Positions 1-8,201 of a DNA stretch of 64,000 nucleotides are shown here, one piece after another. The notes beneath the pieces are model-generated. The model did not search any database. It was not told the DNA's origin and saw only the letters and a program-made list of their open reading frames with translations. The stretch comes from Fibrobacter sp. GTDB lineage: Bacteria; Fibrobacterota; Fibrobacteria; Fibrobacterales; Fibrobacteraceae. The DNA lies in NCBI GenBank assembly GCA_024399015.1, contig JAKSIC010000001.1:62001-126000 (forward strand), in the 5' to 3' direction. Made by a program: the position numbers and the translations under genes. The first letter of the stretch is position 1, and each line of letters opens with the position of its first letter.

Positions 1-1670
1 TTGACGAAGCTGACGAAATGCTGGACATGGGTTTCGAAGAAGATGTGGAAACCATCTTGAGCGAAATTCCCGCAGACGCACAGCGCGCCCTCTTCAGCGC
101 CACCATGCCCAAGAAGGTGAAGGCCATCATCGACAAGTACCTGGGCGAATACGACGAAGCCTGCATTGAAAACAAGACCACCACTGTTGAAAACATTCAC
201 CAGCGCTACATGTTCATCAAGCAGGAACACAAGATCGAAGCTTTGGCCCGCGTGTTGGAAGGCGAAGACTTTGACGGTGTCTTGATTTTTGTACGCACCA
301 AGCAGAACACCACCGAAGTGGCTGAAAAGTTGGAAAGCCGCGGTTTCAATGTGGCTCCGCTGAACGGCGACTTGGCACAGTCCATGCGAGAACGCACCAT
401 CAACCGTTTGAAGATGGGCAAGCTTGATATTGTGGTGGCAACCGACGTGGCTGCCCGCGGTATCGACGTGGACCGCATTTCTCTCGTGGTGAACTACGAC
501 ATTCCTTTCGATACCGAATCCTACGTTCATCGTATTGGACGTACAGGCCGCGCAGGCCGCAGCGGCGACGCCATCCTCTTCATCACTCCCCGCGAAAAGC
601 GCATGCTGAAGATCATCGAACGCGCCACCCGTCAGCCCATCGACGAAATGGAATTGCCCACTGGCGAAATCATCAGCCAGAAGCGTGTTGCTGCATTCAA
701 GCAGAAAGTCAAGAGCGTTGCAAGCTACGGCGAACTGGATAAGTTCAAGACTTTGATCAACGAGCTGGTCGCAGAAGGCAACAACCTGACCTGCGGTGTG
801 GAAAACGAAGACGGCTCCGTGGCACCCCTCACTGCAGAAGACATTGCCGCAGCTGTCATCAAGATGTATCAGAAGAAGCAGCCCTTGTTTCCGGAATTGG
901 CCCCGCTTGACGCTCCCCGCGAAGCACGCCGCGCCAAGGAACGCGCCGCACGTGACGAACGTTCCGGCAAGGAAAAGGGCGGCCGCGACTTTATCGGAGC
1001 AGGCACCGCAGGCTTTGACGTCGAAGACAGAAAGCGTTTGAACAAGGAACGTAAGGAAGGTTTGAACGGCGTTGAAGAAGGTTACCTCCGTTACTACTTG
1101 GGCGTTGGCCGCTTTGACCGCGTCACTCCCAAGGATATCGTAGGCGCCATCGCAGGCGAAGCCAACATCAGCAGTAGCAACATCGGCCGCATCAAGCTTT
1201 TCGACAAGTTCAGTACTGTGGAACTTCCGCAGGCTGTTCCGCAGGATGTACTGGACATTCTGGCAGGCATCACCATCCGCGGTAACGACGCCAAGTTCCG
1301 CCTGATGACTGATGAACCTCCTGAACGCGATGAAGAAGGTACTCGCGAAGGCCGCAGTTTCCACCGTGAAGGTCGCAGCTTTGGCGGAGACCGTGGTTTT
1401 GGTGGTCGCGGCGGTCGCGGTGGCTTTGGCGGCAATCGCGAAGAACGTCGCGGAGGTTTCCGCAAGGACCGTGAAGGCCGCGGATTCGGCGGCGAACGTA
1501 AGTTTGGCGGCGACCGCGGTGACCGCAAGTTTGGCGAAAAGAAACCTGCAGGCAATCGCGAAGAACGTCGTCGTGAAAAGTTTGGCGAAAAGCCGTTCCG
1601 TAAGGATCACGACGAACGCGAGTTCGGCGACAAGCCCTTCCGCAGAACTCGTCGTTTTGGCCGTGGCTAA
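1..1670 (+). CDS. deaD: DEAD-box RNA helicase, C-terminal part (5' end outside window)
   Basis: ATP-dependent RNA helicase that remodels structured RNA during ribosome assembly or mRNA decay. The window opens inside motif II: the first complete codons, from base 3, read DEADEM. LFSAT (motif III) follows, then the second RecA domain with ARGID and the HRIGRTGRAG motif VI near bases 528-560. A DbpA-type RNA-binding domain lies at about 1080-1310, followed by a basic RGG-, FGG- and DR-rich tail to the TAA at 1668. The DbpA domain plus RGG tail points to the DeaD/CsdA group rather than RhlE. The N-terminal RecA half is missing only because of the window edge. A strong terminator follows, so this ends its transcript. 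Confidence 0.93.
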   Translation, partial: DEADEMLDMGFEEDVETILSEIPADAQRALFSATMPKKVKAIIDKYLGEYDEACIENKTTTVENIHQRYMFIKQEHKIEALARVLEGEDFDGVLIFVRTKQNTTEVAEKLESRGFNVAPLNGDLAQSMRERTINRLKMGKLDIVVATDVAARGIDVDRISLVVNYDIPFDTESYVHRIGRTGRAGRSGDAILFITPREKRMLKIIERATRQPIDEMELPTGEIISQKRVAAFKQKVKSVASYGELDKFKTLINELVAEGNNLTCGVENEDGSVAPLTAEDIAAAVIKMYQKKQPLFPELAPLDAPREARRAKERAARDERSGKEKGGRDFIGAGTAGFDVEDRKRLNKERKEGLNGVEEGYLRYYLGVGRFDRVTPKDIVGAIAGEANISSSNIGRIKLFDKFSTVELPQAVPQDVLDILAGITIRGNDAKFRLMTDEPPERDEEGTREGRSFHREGRSFGGDRGFGGRGGRGGFGGNREERRGGFRKDREGRGFGGERKFGGDRGDRKFGEKKPAGNREERRREKFGEKPFRKDHDEREFGDKPFRRTRRFGRG

Positions 1671-1690
1671 TTTGTAATGCACAACATTAA

Positions 1691-1721
1691 AAAAGCGCAG
1701 GCATTCCGCCTGCGTTTTTTT
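1691..1721 (+). terminator. Rho-independent terminator after the helicase
   Basis: Stem CGCAGGC/GCCTGCG (1696-1702 and 1708-1714) with an ATTCC loop and a run of seven T. Confidence 0.9.
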
Positions 1722-1732
1722 ATACTTATTTC

Positions 1733-2575
1733 ATGAATTCGTCTTTAATCTATATCATAGCCGTCATTATATTTTTGGCTCTTATTTTTGCCAAAACAAA
1801 AACAAACAAGAAACAAGCTCAAAAACGGCCCTATAAAAACTTCAAACATTTTGAAAAAGAAAATAGTAGAAAAAAGGCTTTCCAAGATCATGTTTTCGAG
1901 TTGGGAGGTTTCGGCGTAACCCAAGCACCAACGCGAAGTGAGGAAAGCTTCAACGCTACACCAGTTTTCAATGACGAACGAATCAACAATGACCCTCGGG
2001 GAATTTTTGGCGAAGCTGCAATGGCAGCTTTAGTGGCTAGAGTTTGCGACAATGACAAACGCCGTTATGTATTAATGCGCAATCTCTATATACCCACGAA
2101 AAACGGGACTACCGAAATTGACGCACTATTGTTACACCAATCCGGCATTTACGTTCTTGAAAGCAAAAACATTGCAGGCGAAATTTCAGGCGAACTTCAT
2201 GATGAACGCTGGACACAGCACATGAACAAGCAATTGGAACATACATTCCACAATCCCATTAAGCAAAACATCGGTCACATACTGCCTTTGCAAAAACACT
2301 TAAATTTACGTCGAGAACAATCTCATTTCATTTCCATAATTGTATTCAGCGATCGCTGCTTATTAAGAAAAGTCCCTGCAGACAACAGATTCTGGAACAT
2401 CATGCACTGCTGCGAACTACAAAAGACTTTACAAAAGACAATTGCAAGCAGAAAGACAATCTACACAACCAACCAGCTGGAAGATTTCTACTGGAAGTTG
2501 GAGCCCTGCATGCACCCCAGCGAAAAGGTAAAGGCAAGCCACAAAGCCTACGTGCAGAGCCGTAGCCGTTTTTAG
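1733..2575 (+). CDS. NERD-domain protein with N-terminal membrane anchor
   Basis: A 280-residue protein. Residues 5-20 form one hydrophobic helix followed by a basic stretch, so it is probably anchored with the rest in the cytoplasm. Residues 90-210 match the NERD (nuclease-related) domain: GEAAM with E94, then EIDALLL with D130 and VLESKN with E143 and K145. This is the arrangement of a PD-(D/E)xK nuclease core, with the acidic and Lys residues all present. The cellular role of NERD proteins is not settled. No Shine-Dalgarno is visible before the ATG; an AT-rich box sits just upstream. It stands alone, converging on the M16 peptidase gene. Confidence 0.82.
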   Translation: MNSSLIYIIAVIIFLALIFAKTKTNKKQAQKRPYKNFKHFEKENSRKKAFQDHVFELGGFGVTQAPTRSEESFNATPVFNDERINNDPRGIFGEAAMAALVARVCDNDKRRYVLMRNLYIPTKNGTTEIDALLLHQSGIYVLESKNIAGEISGELHDERWTQHMNKQLEHTFHNPIKQNIGHILPLQKHLNLRREQSHFISIIVFSDRCLLRKVPADNRFWNIMHCCELQKTLQKTIASRKTIYTTNQLEDFYWKLEPCMHPSEKVKASHKAYVQSRSRF

Positions 2576-2596
2576 AACATTACCAGAGTGTGCTTC

Positions 2597-2628
2597 GATT
2601 GCCGTGTTGCTACGCTCCTCGCAACGAC
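2597..2628. repeat. Small palindromic intergenic repeat (ATTGCCG...GCAACGA type)
   Basis: Lies between two convergent stop codons. It has imperfect inverted arms, ATTGC and GCAAC, around a CG-rich centre. It resembles the element at 59400-59424 and a widespread family of short palindromes with a GTCATTGCGAG-like core. Confidence 0.5.
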
Positions 2629-2643
2629 AATAAAAAGACGTTC

Positions 2644-3918
2644 CTAGAACTTCAAAAAGTCCTTCAGATCCGGTTTCTTGTGATCGCTGGGCTGAACTAC
2701 AGAAATAGAGTACTTGGCGTTTTCAAAAGCACTTTTCACCACGTCCACAATTTCTGTTTCCGTCATCTTCGCGATGCTCTTTTCCGTTTCTTCCATAGGA
2801 TTGAAATCGCCCAAGTGCAAGGTCTGTTCCGCCAAGCGCATCACACGCTTTTCAGGACTATCCGCACCCAAACGGATACCGCCAATAATATTGGTCTTGG
2901 TACGTTCCAATTCATCCTTGGCAAAGCCCTTGGCTATAAAGTTGCGAACTTCGTCAATGGAAAGTTTTAGCGCAGTCTTCAACTGGCGAGGTTCCGTTGC
3001 CAAGGAAACACCCCAGTCCATACAATCCTTATACACGTCAGCAGTGGTATAGACAGAATAAGCCAAGCCTCGTTCCTCACGGATTTTCTGGAACAAGCGG
3101 CTAGACATACCTGCGCCAATGGCCACGTTGAACACGGATAAAGCCAAGCGGTTCTTTTCCTCCAGCATGTGTTCGCCAAAGCTTACACCCCAGAAAAGGT
3201 TTGCCTGCTGGGTATCTTGCTTGCCAACGATTTTTACACCGGCGTTGCACTTATATTCATCTACCGGCCAAATCTTTCCAGACTTCTTTTTCGCAAACTT
3301 CTTGGTACACAAATCCACCAAGGCATCATGATCCACCTTGCCTGCGGCGCAAACGTAGATGGGCATATCATTCAATACCTGGCGTTCGTACTCCCACATT
3401 TGTTCGTGGGTCAAGTTGCGGACTTCCTTTACCGTGCCAGTAATGGAATGAGCAATGCCGCAGCCCTTGAAATGGATGTTGTTGAAAACATCCCCCGCCA
3501 CTTCCTCAGGTATATCATCGTAACTGCGGATTTCCTCGATGATAACCTTGCGTTCCTTTTCCATTTCTGCTTTATCGAAACGAGGATTCATCAACATATC
3601 CGCAATCACATCAATGGCCAGGCCCACATCTTCCTTGACAACGGTGGCATAGAAGCCCGTCTCCTGACGGGTGGTATAGGCTTCCAAATTTCCACCACGA
3701 TCTTCCAGAGAGCAAGCAATTTCGAATGCGGTTCGATTTTCCGTTCCCTTGAAAACCAAATGTTCGTAAAAATGGCTCAGGCCGAATTCATTTACCTTTT
3801 CATGGCGAGATCCACGAGGGAGCCAAGCCCCCAAAGCCACGGAATAAGCTTGGGGCATATAGTCGGTTTGAACAACAACACCATTGGGAAGGACTGTTTT
3901 GCGATAAATCTGCTTCAT
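2644..3918 (-). CDS. M16 family zinc metallopeptidase (insulinase-like)
   Basis: A 424-residue single-chain peptidase, similar in length to the processing-peptidase and YmxG-like branch of M16. The inverted zinc motif HxxEH is intact as HFYEH (H49, E52, H53), and the third ligand is probably Glu near residue 129 in the VIIEEI segment. The C-terminal half is the second M16 repeat, with the usual R/Y motif region (RGLAYSVYT). No signal peptide is seen, so it is likely cytoplasmic. The ATG at 3918 has no Shine-Dalgarno but has a TATTTTTT box seven bases upstream. The substrate cannot be inferred from sequence. Confidence 0.9.
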   Translation of the reverse strand: MKQIYRKTVLPNGVVVQTDYMPQAYSVALGAWLPRGSRHEKVNEFGLSHFYEHLVFKGTENRTAFEIACSLEDRGGNLEAYTTRQETGFYATVVKEDVGLAIDVIADMLMNPRFDKAEMEKERKVIIEEIRSYDDIPEEVAGDVFNNIHFKGCGIAHSITGTVKEVRNLTHEQMWEYERQVLNDMPIYVCAAGKVDHDALVDLCTKKFAKKKSGKIWPVDEYKCNAGVKIVGKQDTQQANLFWGVSFGEHMLEEKNRLALSVFNVAIGAGMSSRLFQKIREERGLAYSVYTTADVYKDCMDWGVSLATEPRQLKTALKLSIDEVRNFIAKGFAKDELERTKTNIIGGIRLGADSPEKRVMRLAEQTLHLGDFNPMEETEKSIAKMTETEIVDVVKSAFENAKYSISVVQPSDHKKPDLKDFLKF

Positions 3919-3925
3919 ACGGGGT

Positions 3926-3933
3926 AAAAAATA
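3926..3933 (-). promoter_or_regulatory. TAnnTTTT -7-like box of the M16 gene
   Basis: TATTTTTT on the minus strand, 7 bases before the ATG at 3918, with no Shine-Dalgarno between. This suggests a leaderless or near-leaderless transcript. Confidence 0.45.
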
Positions 3934-3979
3934 GCATTAGTTTGGTAAAAACGCATTTCTACGGCATTATTACAGTAAC

Positions 3980-3987
3980 TATATTTT
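3980..3987 (+). promoter_or_regulatory. TAnnTTTT -7-like box of the first diguanylate cyclase gene
   Basis: TATATTTT, 7 bases before the ATG at 3995. It is divergent from the M16 promoter box about 50 bases away. Confidence 0.5.
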
Positions 3988-3994
3988 TTTTCAT

Positions 3995-5146
3995 ATGGAT
4001 ACATCCTTGACTTGTATTTACGTGGTCAACATTTTCGGTGCGGTTCTCATTGCCGTAGTGTTGGCCGGTAACCTCTGGCGCCTCCCCCGCAGGAACTTGG
4101 AAAACGCAACCCTGTTCGCAATGCTTATTTGCGGTTTCCTGAACTGCATCATCGACCCGCTGGTCTTTACCTCCGACGGTCACGGCGGCACCCTGGCGAA
4201 GCTCACCAATTTCCTGGGCAACGGTTGGCTCTACGCATCCAACATGTACTGCTCCGTTCTGTGGTTCATTTTCTTGACCAGGCACGTTTGCGGCGGTGTT
4301 TCTAAAATTCATTCACGCATTCTCTCTGTAATTATCGCCATTGGCACCATCGGTGTTATTGTCAATGGTTTCTGCCCCTTCATTTTCTCCATCGACGAAA
4401 ACAACGTCTACCACAGACACTGGGGCTACTGGGTCTACACAGTGATTGACTACGGTATTACAATGGATAGCGTGGTGGTGTACTTCTGGAGCCGTATGCG
4501 TAACGGCGTCCTCAGATACTTCCCCATCTGGGTGTACCTGTTCCCCCTGATGCTGGGCACCTTGGCCCAGACCCTCTTCTACGGTATTTCGACCATCTCC
4601 TCCGGTCTTGCCATTTCCATTGCAGGCGTGTTCACCAGCTTGCAGAACGAACTGATTTTCAGGGACCGCCTCACCGGACTTTATAACCGAGTCTACCTGG
4701 ACCACCACCTGGCGATCTTCTCCAGAAAGCGCAATACCGTCATGACCGGTTTGATGCTGGACCTCAACTCCTTCAAGAAGATCAACGACGATTTTGGCCA
4801 CTCCGTAGGCGACCAGGCCTTGATCAACATGGCTGACATCCTTCAGCGCGTGGTGGGAAACATCGGCGTCGCCATCCGCTATGCCGGCGACGAATTCATC
4901 CTCCTACTGGACACCGAGGACGACGTTGTGGTGGACTACTACATCAAGGACATCCACAAGAGCCTGGCTGACTTCAACGAAAAGTCCCAGGCACCCTACA
5001 AGCTGTCCACGTCCATCGGTAGAGGCCAGCTGGATTTGAAGAACCACAACCTGGATGACTTCATCAATTCCATCGACCACGACATGTACGAGAACAAGAA
5101 GTCCTACTACGCCGCCAACGGCATGAACGACCGTAGGCACCGTTAA
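3995..5146 (+). CDS. Membrane diguanylate cyclase (GGDEF domain)
   Basis: 383 residues. About six transmembrane helices fill residues 1-215 and a GGDEF domain covers about 220-378, starting at the typical DRLTGLYNR. The domain would make cyclic di-GMP from two GTP. The signature is AGDEF (around residues 296-300), a variant tolerated in active cyclases. No RxxD inhibitory site stands five residues upstream, in contrast to the second cyclase at 12070-13584, so product inhibition by that site is not expected. The N-terminal membrane region resembles no sensor I can name. The gene is monocistronic, with its own promoter box and terminator. Confidence 0.9.
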   Translation: MDTSLTCIYVVNIFGAVLIAVVLAGNLWRLPRRNLENATLFAMLICGFLNCIIDPLVFTSDGHGGTLAKLTNFLGNGWLYASNMYCSVLWFIFLTRHVCGGVSKIHSRILSVIIAIGTIGVIVNGFCPFIFSIDENNVYHRHWGYWVYTVIDYGITMDSVVVYFWSRMRNGVLRYFPIWVYLFPLMLGTLAQTLFYGISTISSGLAISIAGVFTSLQNELIFRDRLTGLYNRVYLDHHLAIFSRKRNTVMTGLMLDLNSFKKINDDFGHSVGDQALINMADILQRVVGNIGVAIRYAGDEFILLLDTEDDVVVDYYIKDIHKSLADFNEKSQAPYKLSTSIGRGQLDLKNHNLDDFINSIDHDMYENKKSYYAANGMNDRRHR

Positions 5147-5176
5147 TTCAAAGTTTCGCTTCTAGCGTACGCAAGT

Positions 5177-5208
5177 AAAAAGGTTCCGCCCGGGACCTTT
5201 TCTTTTTA
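5177..5208 (+). terminator. Terminator of the diguanylate cyclase gene
   Basis: AAAAGGTTCC/GGGACCTTTT stem with a T-rich tail. Confidence 0.85.
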
Positions 5209-5247
5209 TTTCGAAGAAACGACCCGCAAGCCGAGCGTCGCGGCGGC

Positions 5248-5278
5248 ACAAAAAAAGAGCCCACCTTTCGGGGGGCTC
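5248..5278 (-). terminator. Terminator of the infC-rpmI-rplT operon
   Basis: Read on the minus strand: GAGCCC/GGGCTC stem followed by seven T. It lies about 50 bases past the rplT stop. Confidence 0.88.
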
Positions 5279-5329
5279 AATTTCTCGCGTCGATGATAGC
5301 TAACGCAATTTTTTGACTAGGTCAAAAAA

Positions 5330-5680
5330 TTAAGCAGCCTTCACAGCGTCCACGACCTTGGCAAATGCTGCCGGATCGGCAACAGCCATATCAGCGAGAA
5401 CCTTACGGTTCATCTTGATGTTAGCCTTGGAGAGCTTGTAAATGAACTGGCTATAGCTAATGCCGTGTTCACGAACAGCAGCGTTCAGACGAGTGATCCA
5501 CAGAGAGCGGAAGTCACCCTTCTTATCGCGGCGGTGAGCGTAGGCATACTGACCTGCATGGGAAACGGCGTCGATAGCAAGACGAATGTTGGACTTGCGA
5601 CGGCCATAGAAACCCTTAGCGGCCTTGAGGATATTTTTGCGGCGTTCGCGGGAAGGAACTCTAGTTTTTGCGCGTGGCAT
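5330..5680 (-). CDS. rplT: 50S ribosomal protein L20
   Basis: A 116-residue basic protein opening with [11 protein letters not shown] and continuing with the L20 hallmark [10 protein letters not shown]. It binds 23S rRNA early in large-subunit assembly and in many bacteria represses its own operon. It is last in infC-rpmI-rplT, 12 bases after rpmI, and is followed by the operon terminator. Confidence 0.98.
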   Translation of the reverse strand: MPRAKTRVPSRERRKNILKAAKGFYGRRKSNIRLAIDAVSHAGQYAYAHRRDKKGDFRSLWITRLNAAVREHGISYSQFIYKLSKANIKMNRKVLADMAVADPAAFAKVVDAVKAA

Positions 5681-5692
5681 TCTTGCACTCCT

Positions 5693-5890
5693 TTATGCTA
5701 CAACAAGCAGACGCTTGACGTGGTACAAATCGACTTTCTTAACGAGAGCGCCCTTACGGAGGTTACGCTTACGCTTGGTGGTCATCTTAGCTTGAATGTG
5801 GCGCATACCAGCACGCTTGAACTTGACGTGGCCGGAGCCGGTCAAGCGGAAGCGCTTCTTGGAACCGCTATGTGTTTTCATCTTAGGCAT
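5693..5890 (-). CDS. rpmI: 50S ribosomal protein L35
   Basis: 65 residues, the usual length, with the characteristic start MPKMKTHSGSKKRF. It sits between infC and rplT, the conserved bacterial order. The Shine-Dalgarno AGGTAAAA precedes the ATG. Confidence 0.98.
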   Translation of the reverse strand: MPKMKTHSGSKKRFRLTGSGHVKFKRAGMRHIQAKMTTKRKRNLRKGALVKKVDLYHVKRLLVVA

Positions 5891-5912
5891 TTTTACCTCG
5901 TTAGGTTAATGA

Positions 5913-6548
5913 TTAAGCCTCACCTGCTGCCTCGGGCGCGGTTACGGGCTTCGGTGCCTGGTCCTGCTGAGCAGCCTGGGGCTTCTTAGCGGTGCCAGCA
6001 CCACGTTTGGGACTATAGATGGAAAGCATTGTGTTGCCTTCGACTCTGGAGTCCATTTCAAGGTCGCCAAAGGCGGCCAAGTCTTCTTTTGCACGTTCCA
6101 TGAGGCGCTTGCCATAGTCCATGTGGGCCATTTCGCGACCGCGGAACTGCATAATAAGCTTCACCTTCATTCCGTCCTGAAGGAATTCACCAGCCTGCTT
6201 GATACGGTACAAGTAGTCGTTTTCTGCAGTCTTCGGGTGCATCTTAATTTCCTTAAGCTTGACCACGTGCTGCTTGGCCTTCGCGGCCTTGGCCTTCTTG
6301 ACCTGTTCGAACTTGAACTTGCCGTAGTTGATGATTTTGCATACAGGAGGCTTAGCATTGGGAGACACTTCCACCAGGTCCAGTCCGGCTTCCTTAGCCA
6401 TCTGGAGAGCCTTGTGGGTCTCGATGATGATGGCTTCGCCTTCGTCCTTTACAAGACGAATGGGAGAGATGCGAATATCTTCGTTGATGCGAGTGCCGTC
6501 GCTCTGACGGTTGGGCATTTGACGGCCACGGGGAGGTTGTAAGGCCAA
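5913..6548 (-). CDS. infC: Translation initiation factor IF-3
   Basis: 211 residues. IF-3 binds the 30S subunit, blocks premature joining and proofreads the start codon. The N-domain begins at RINEDIRISPIRLV and the C-domain carries the RGREMAHMDYG motif. The last ~25 residues are an Ala/Pro/Lys-rich tail not needed for the fold. The start is TTG at 6548, supported by an AGAGGA Shine-Dalgarno seven bases upstream. The in-frame ATG at 6518 has no ribosome binding site. A rare initiation codon on infC is a known autoregulatory device, because IF-3 discriminates against such starts. Confidence 0.95.
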   Translation of the reverse strand: MALQPPRGRQMPNRQSDGTRINEDIRISPIRLVKDEGEAIIIETHKALQMAKEAGLDLVEVSPNAKPPVCKIINYGKFKFEQVKKAKAAKAKQHVVKLKEIKMHPKTAENDYLYRIKQAGEFLQDGMKVKLIMQFRGREMAHMDYGKRLMERAKEDLAAFGDLEMDSRVEGNTMLSIYSPKRGAGTAKKPQAAQQDQAPKPVTAPEAAGEA

Positions 6549-6583
6549 GTTAAGTTCCTCTTGGTGAATTGTTTAATGTAGCG

Positions 6584-6591
6584 AAAAGATA
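6584..6591 (-). promoter_or_regulatory. infC: Probable -7 box of the infC operon promoter
   Basis: TATCTTTT on the minus strand, about 36 bases before the TTG start. This leaves a short leader that contains the AGAGGA ribosome binding site. Confidence 0.4.
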
Positions 6592-6655
6592 GAAAGTTTT
6601 ATAAAAATCTCCAATATCTTTTCAAGGAACCCCTTTAAAAATGGCCCATTTTTTG

Positions 6656-6663
6656 TATAATTG
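6656..6663 (+). promoter_or_regulatory. Probable promoter -10/-7 box of the tRNA-Gly gene
   Basis: TATAATTG, 9 bases before the mature tRNA 5' end. It fits both a sigma-70 TATAAT and the TAnnTTTG-like box of this genome. Confidence 0.5.
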
Positions 6664-6672
6664 GTCACACAA

Positions 6673-6744
6673 GCGGCGGTAGCTCAATGGTAGAGCCTTA
6701 GCCTTCCAAGCTAATGGTTGCCGGTTCGATCCCGGTCCGCCGCT
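6673..6744 (+). tRNA. tRNA-Gly (anticodon UCC)
   Basis: A full cloverleaf. The acceptor arms are GCGGCGG (6673-6679) and CCGCCGC (6737-6743), with a U discriminator. The D arm contains AGCTCAATGGTAGAGC. The anticodon loop is CTTCCAA, giving UCC, and the T arm is CCGGTTCGATCCCGG. The 3' CCA is not encoded. Confidence 0.97.
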
Positions 6745-6747
6745 CGA

Positions 6748-6774
6748 AGACCCTTCTACGGAGGGGTCTTTTTG
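6748..6774 (+). terminator. Terminator of the tRNA-Gly gene
   Basis: AGACCC/GGGTCT stem followed by TTTTT, starting four bases after the tRNA. Confidence 0.85.
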
Positions 6775-6794
6775 TTATATAAACCCTCCCCTAG

Positions 6795-6858
6795 CCCCTC
6801 CTCAAAGGAGGGGAATTTTTTGCAAGACATCACATACCCCTCCTCAAATGAGGGGAAT
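6795..6858. repeat. Two tandem copies of a CCCCTCCTCAAA palindrome
   Basis: Copy 1 (6795-6813) is CCCCTCC-TCAAA-GGAGGGG followed by AATTTTTT. Copy 2 (6837-6855) differs by one base in the right arm and is also followed by AATTT. Copy 1 could act as a second terminator. The minus-strand translation (FPSFEEG repeated) is a repeat artefact, not a gene. Confidence 0.7.
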
Positions 6859-6901
6859 TTCACGTTTCTTGGGAGGTCTTTATAAATATAGGGGGATTTT
6901 C

Positions 6902-7024
6902 TACATTTGCAAGCAAGCTTGCATGTGGGGCGGCTCGGCAAAGCCCAAAAGAAAACTTTTGGTCGCTGCACTCGCCTTTTTCCACATTTGCTCTTGTGAA
7001 AATTCTGCCCTTACGGAGGCACTT
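6902..7024 (+). promoter_or_regulatory. Promoter and structured leader of the methyltransferase gene
   Basis: A perfect TACATTTG box (6902-6909) would start a leader of about 110 bases before the ATG at 7025. The leader can form a TGCAAGC/GCTTGCA hairpin (6908-6923, overlapping the box) and a CCAAAAG-AAAA-CTTTTGG hairpin (6945-6962). GGAGG lies five bases before the start codon. Confidence 0.45.
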
Positions 7025-8185
7025 ATGCTTTTTGAACAGGCCATTGCCAACTGCATTCCCAACTACACCCGCGAAGCCGAATCCGCCCACGGCGAATCTC
7101 TCGCCATGCTGGATTACAAGGATGAACTGAAAATCAAGGATCAGGCCATCAAGGAATTCTGGGAAGTGAACCGTTTGGCTGGTTCTCCGAAGCCGGTGAT
7201 CGCAAGCCCCATGCCCCGCGGATACCGCACCACCAGCAAGCGCCGCGTGGCCATGGTTCCGGGCAACCTCCAGTTCGACCGTCAGGATTCCATGCTGGAA
7301 CCAGAAGAACACAACAAGATTTACGACCTGCTTTTCGAAAAGCTGATTACCCCGGCATACAAGCCGCTGGCATACGCCCTCAACTGGATCATCATCCGCG
7401 GCACCTACAAGTACCGCGTGGTCATTTTCAACATCAAGAAAATTGACGCCACCATCGTCCGCAAGCTGAAGCAAATTTCCGAAGTTCTCCAGCAGAGCCC
7501 ATTCCACGTTACCGCAGCACACGCCTACGTGGACACCACGGAATCCGACTACTACCTGGAAGCCAAGCGCCCCACAGAAGGTCTGAACTTCAAGCAGCTT
7601 TACGGCCCCCGCGAAATGACTTTGGACTTGGGACATTTCCGCCTTAAGTATCCCGTCACTGGTTTCAGCCAGATTAACGAAAGTCAGATCCACAACTTGA
7701 TCAAGGCTGCTGGCCGCATGATGGGCCTTACAAAGGAAGATAGATTCCTGGACCTTTACTGCGGTTACGGTTTGTTCAGTTTTGCCCTGGGCGAAGCCGC
7801 CAAGTCCGTTCTCGGCGTGGAATGGGAAGGTCCGTCCATCGAAAGCGCAAAGGCAAGCGCCAAGTTCCTGAAAAAGAACTACCGCTTTATCGCAGGCAAG
7901 ATCGATGAAGACTTTATCCACCTGCGTTTGCCCAAGCCGGTTCCCGGCGAGCCGGAAAAGATTTTGCTGGACCCGCCCCGCAAGGGTTGCGAGCCGGGAG
8001 TCATCAAGGCCCTGGTGATGCGTCACCCTGTTCGCGTCTGCCACGTCTTCTGCGGCACCGACGAAATCCCCGGTGCTCTGAAGGAATGGGAACGCTACGG
8101 TTACCACGTTCGTGAAGTGCAGCCTTTGGACTTGTTCCCGGGCACCCCGCACCTCGAAACCATCGTGACCTTGGAAAAGAAGTAA
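7025..8185 (+). CDS. RNA (uracil-C5) methyltransferase, TrmA/RlmC/RlmD family
   Basis: 386 residues from the ATG at 7025, chosen because GGAGG lies five bases upstream; a longer open frame before it lacks any start signal. It is predicted to transfer methyl from S-adenosylmethionine to uracil C5 in tRNA or 23S rRNA. Visible motifs are FSQINE, the Rossmann motif LDLYCGYGLFSF, LLDPPRKGCE, a nucleophile Cys in HVFCGTDE, and the C-terminal PHLET Glu expected as general base. The N-terminal TRAM domain and iron-sulfur cysteines of RlmD are absent, so the exact target nucleotide cannot be assigned. Confidence 0.85.
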   Translation: MLFEQAIANCIPNYTREAESAHGESLAMLDYKDELKIKDQAIKEFWEVNRLAGSPKPVIASPMPRGYRTTSKRRVAMVPGNLQFDRQDSMLEPEEHNKIYDLLFEKLITPAYKPLAYALNWIIIRGTYKYRVVIFNIKKIDATIVRKLKQISEVLQQSPFHVTAAHAYVDTTESDYYLEAKRPTEGLNFKQLYGPREMTLDLGHFRLKYPVTGFSQINESQIHNLIKAAGRMMGLTKEDRFLDLYCGYGLFSFALGEAAKSVLGVEWEGPSIESAKASAKFLKKNYRFIAGKIDEDFIHLRLPKPVPGEPEKILLDPPRKGCEPGVIKALVMRHPVRVCHVFCGTDEIPGALKEWERYGYHVREVQPLDLFPGTPHLETIVTLEKK

Positions 8186-8201
8186 CGACATTGACTATCG
8201 T

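Noticed and set aside
1310-1667. Repetitive region in the helicase gene considered as a CRISPR-like or tandem DNA array
   Set aside because: The repeats are codon-level (RGG, FGGDR, REERR) in an open frame, as is usual for RGG tails of DeaD-type helicases.
1733-2575. NERD protein as part of a defence island with the M16 peptidase
   Set aside because: The genes are convergent and separated by a repeat; no other defence gene is near.
6756-6971. Small minus-strand frame encoding repeated FPSFEEG
   Set aside because: It is the translation of the two CCCCTCC palindromes and spans a terminator and a promoter; no ribosome binding site.
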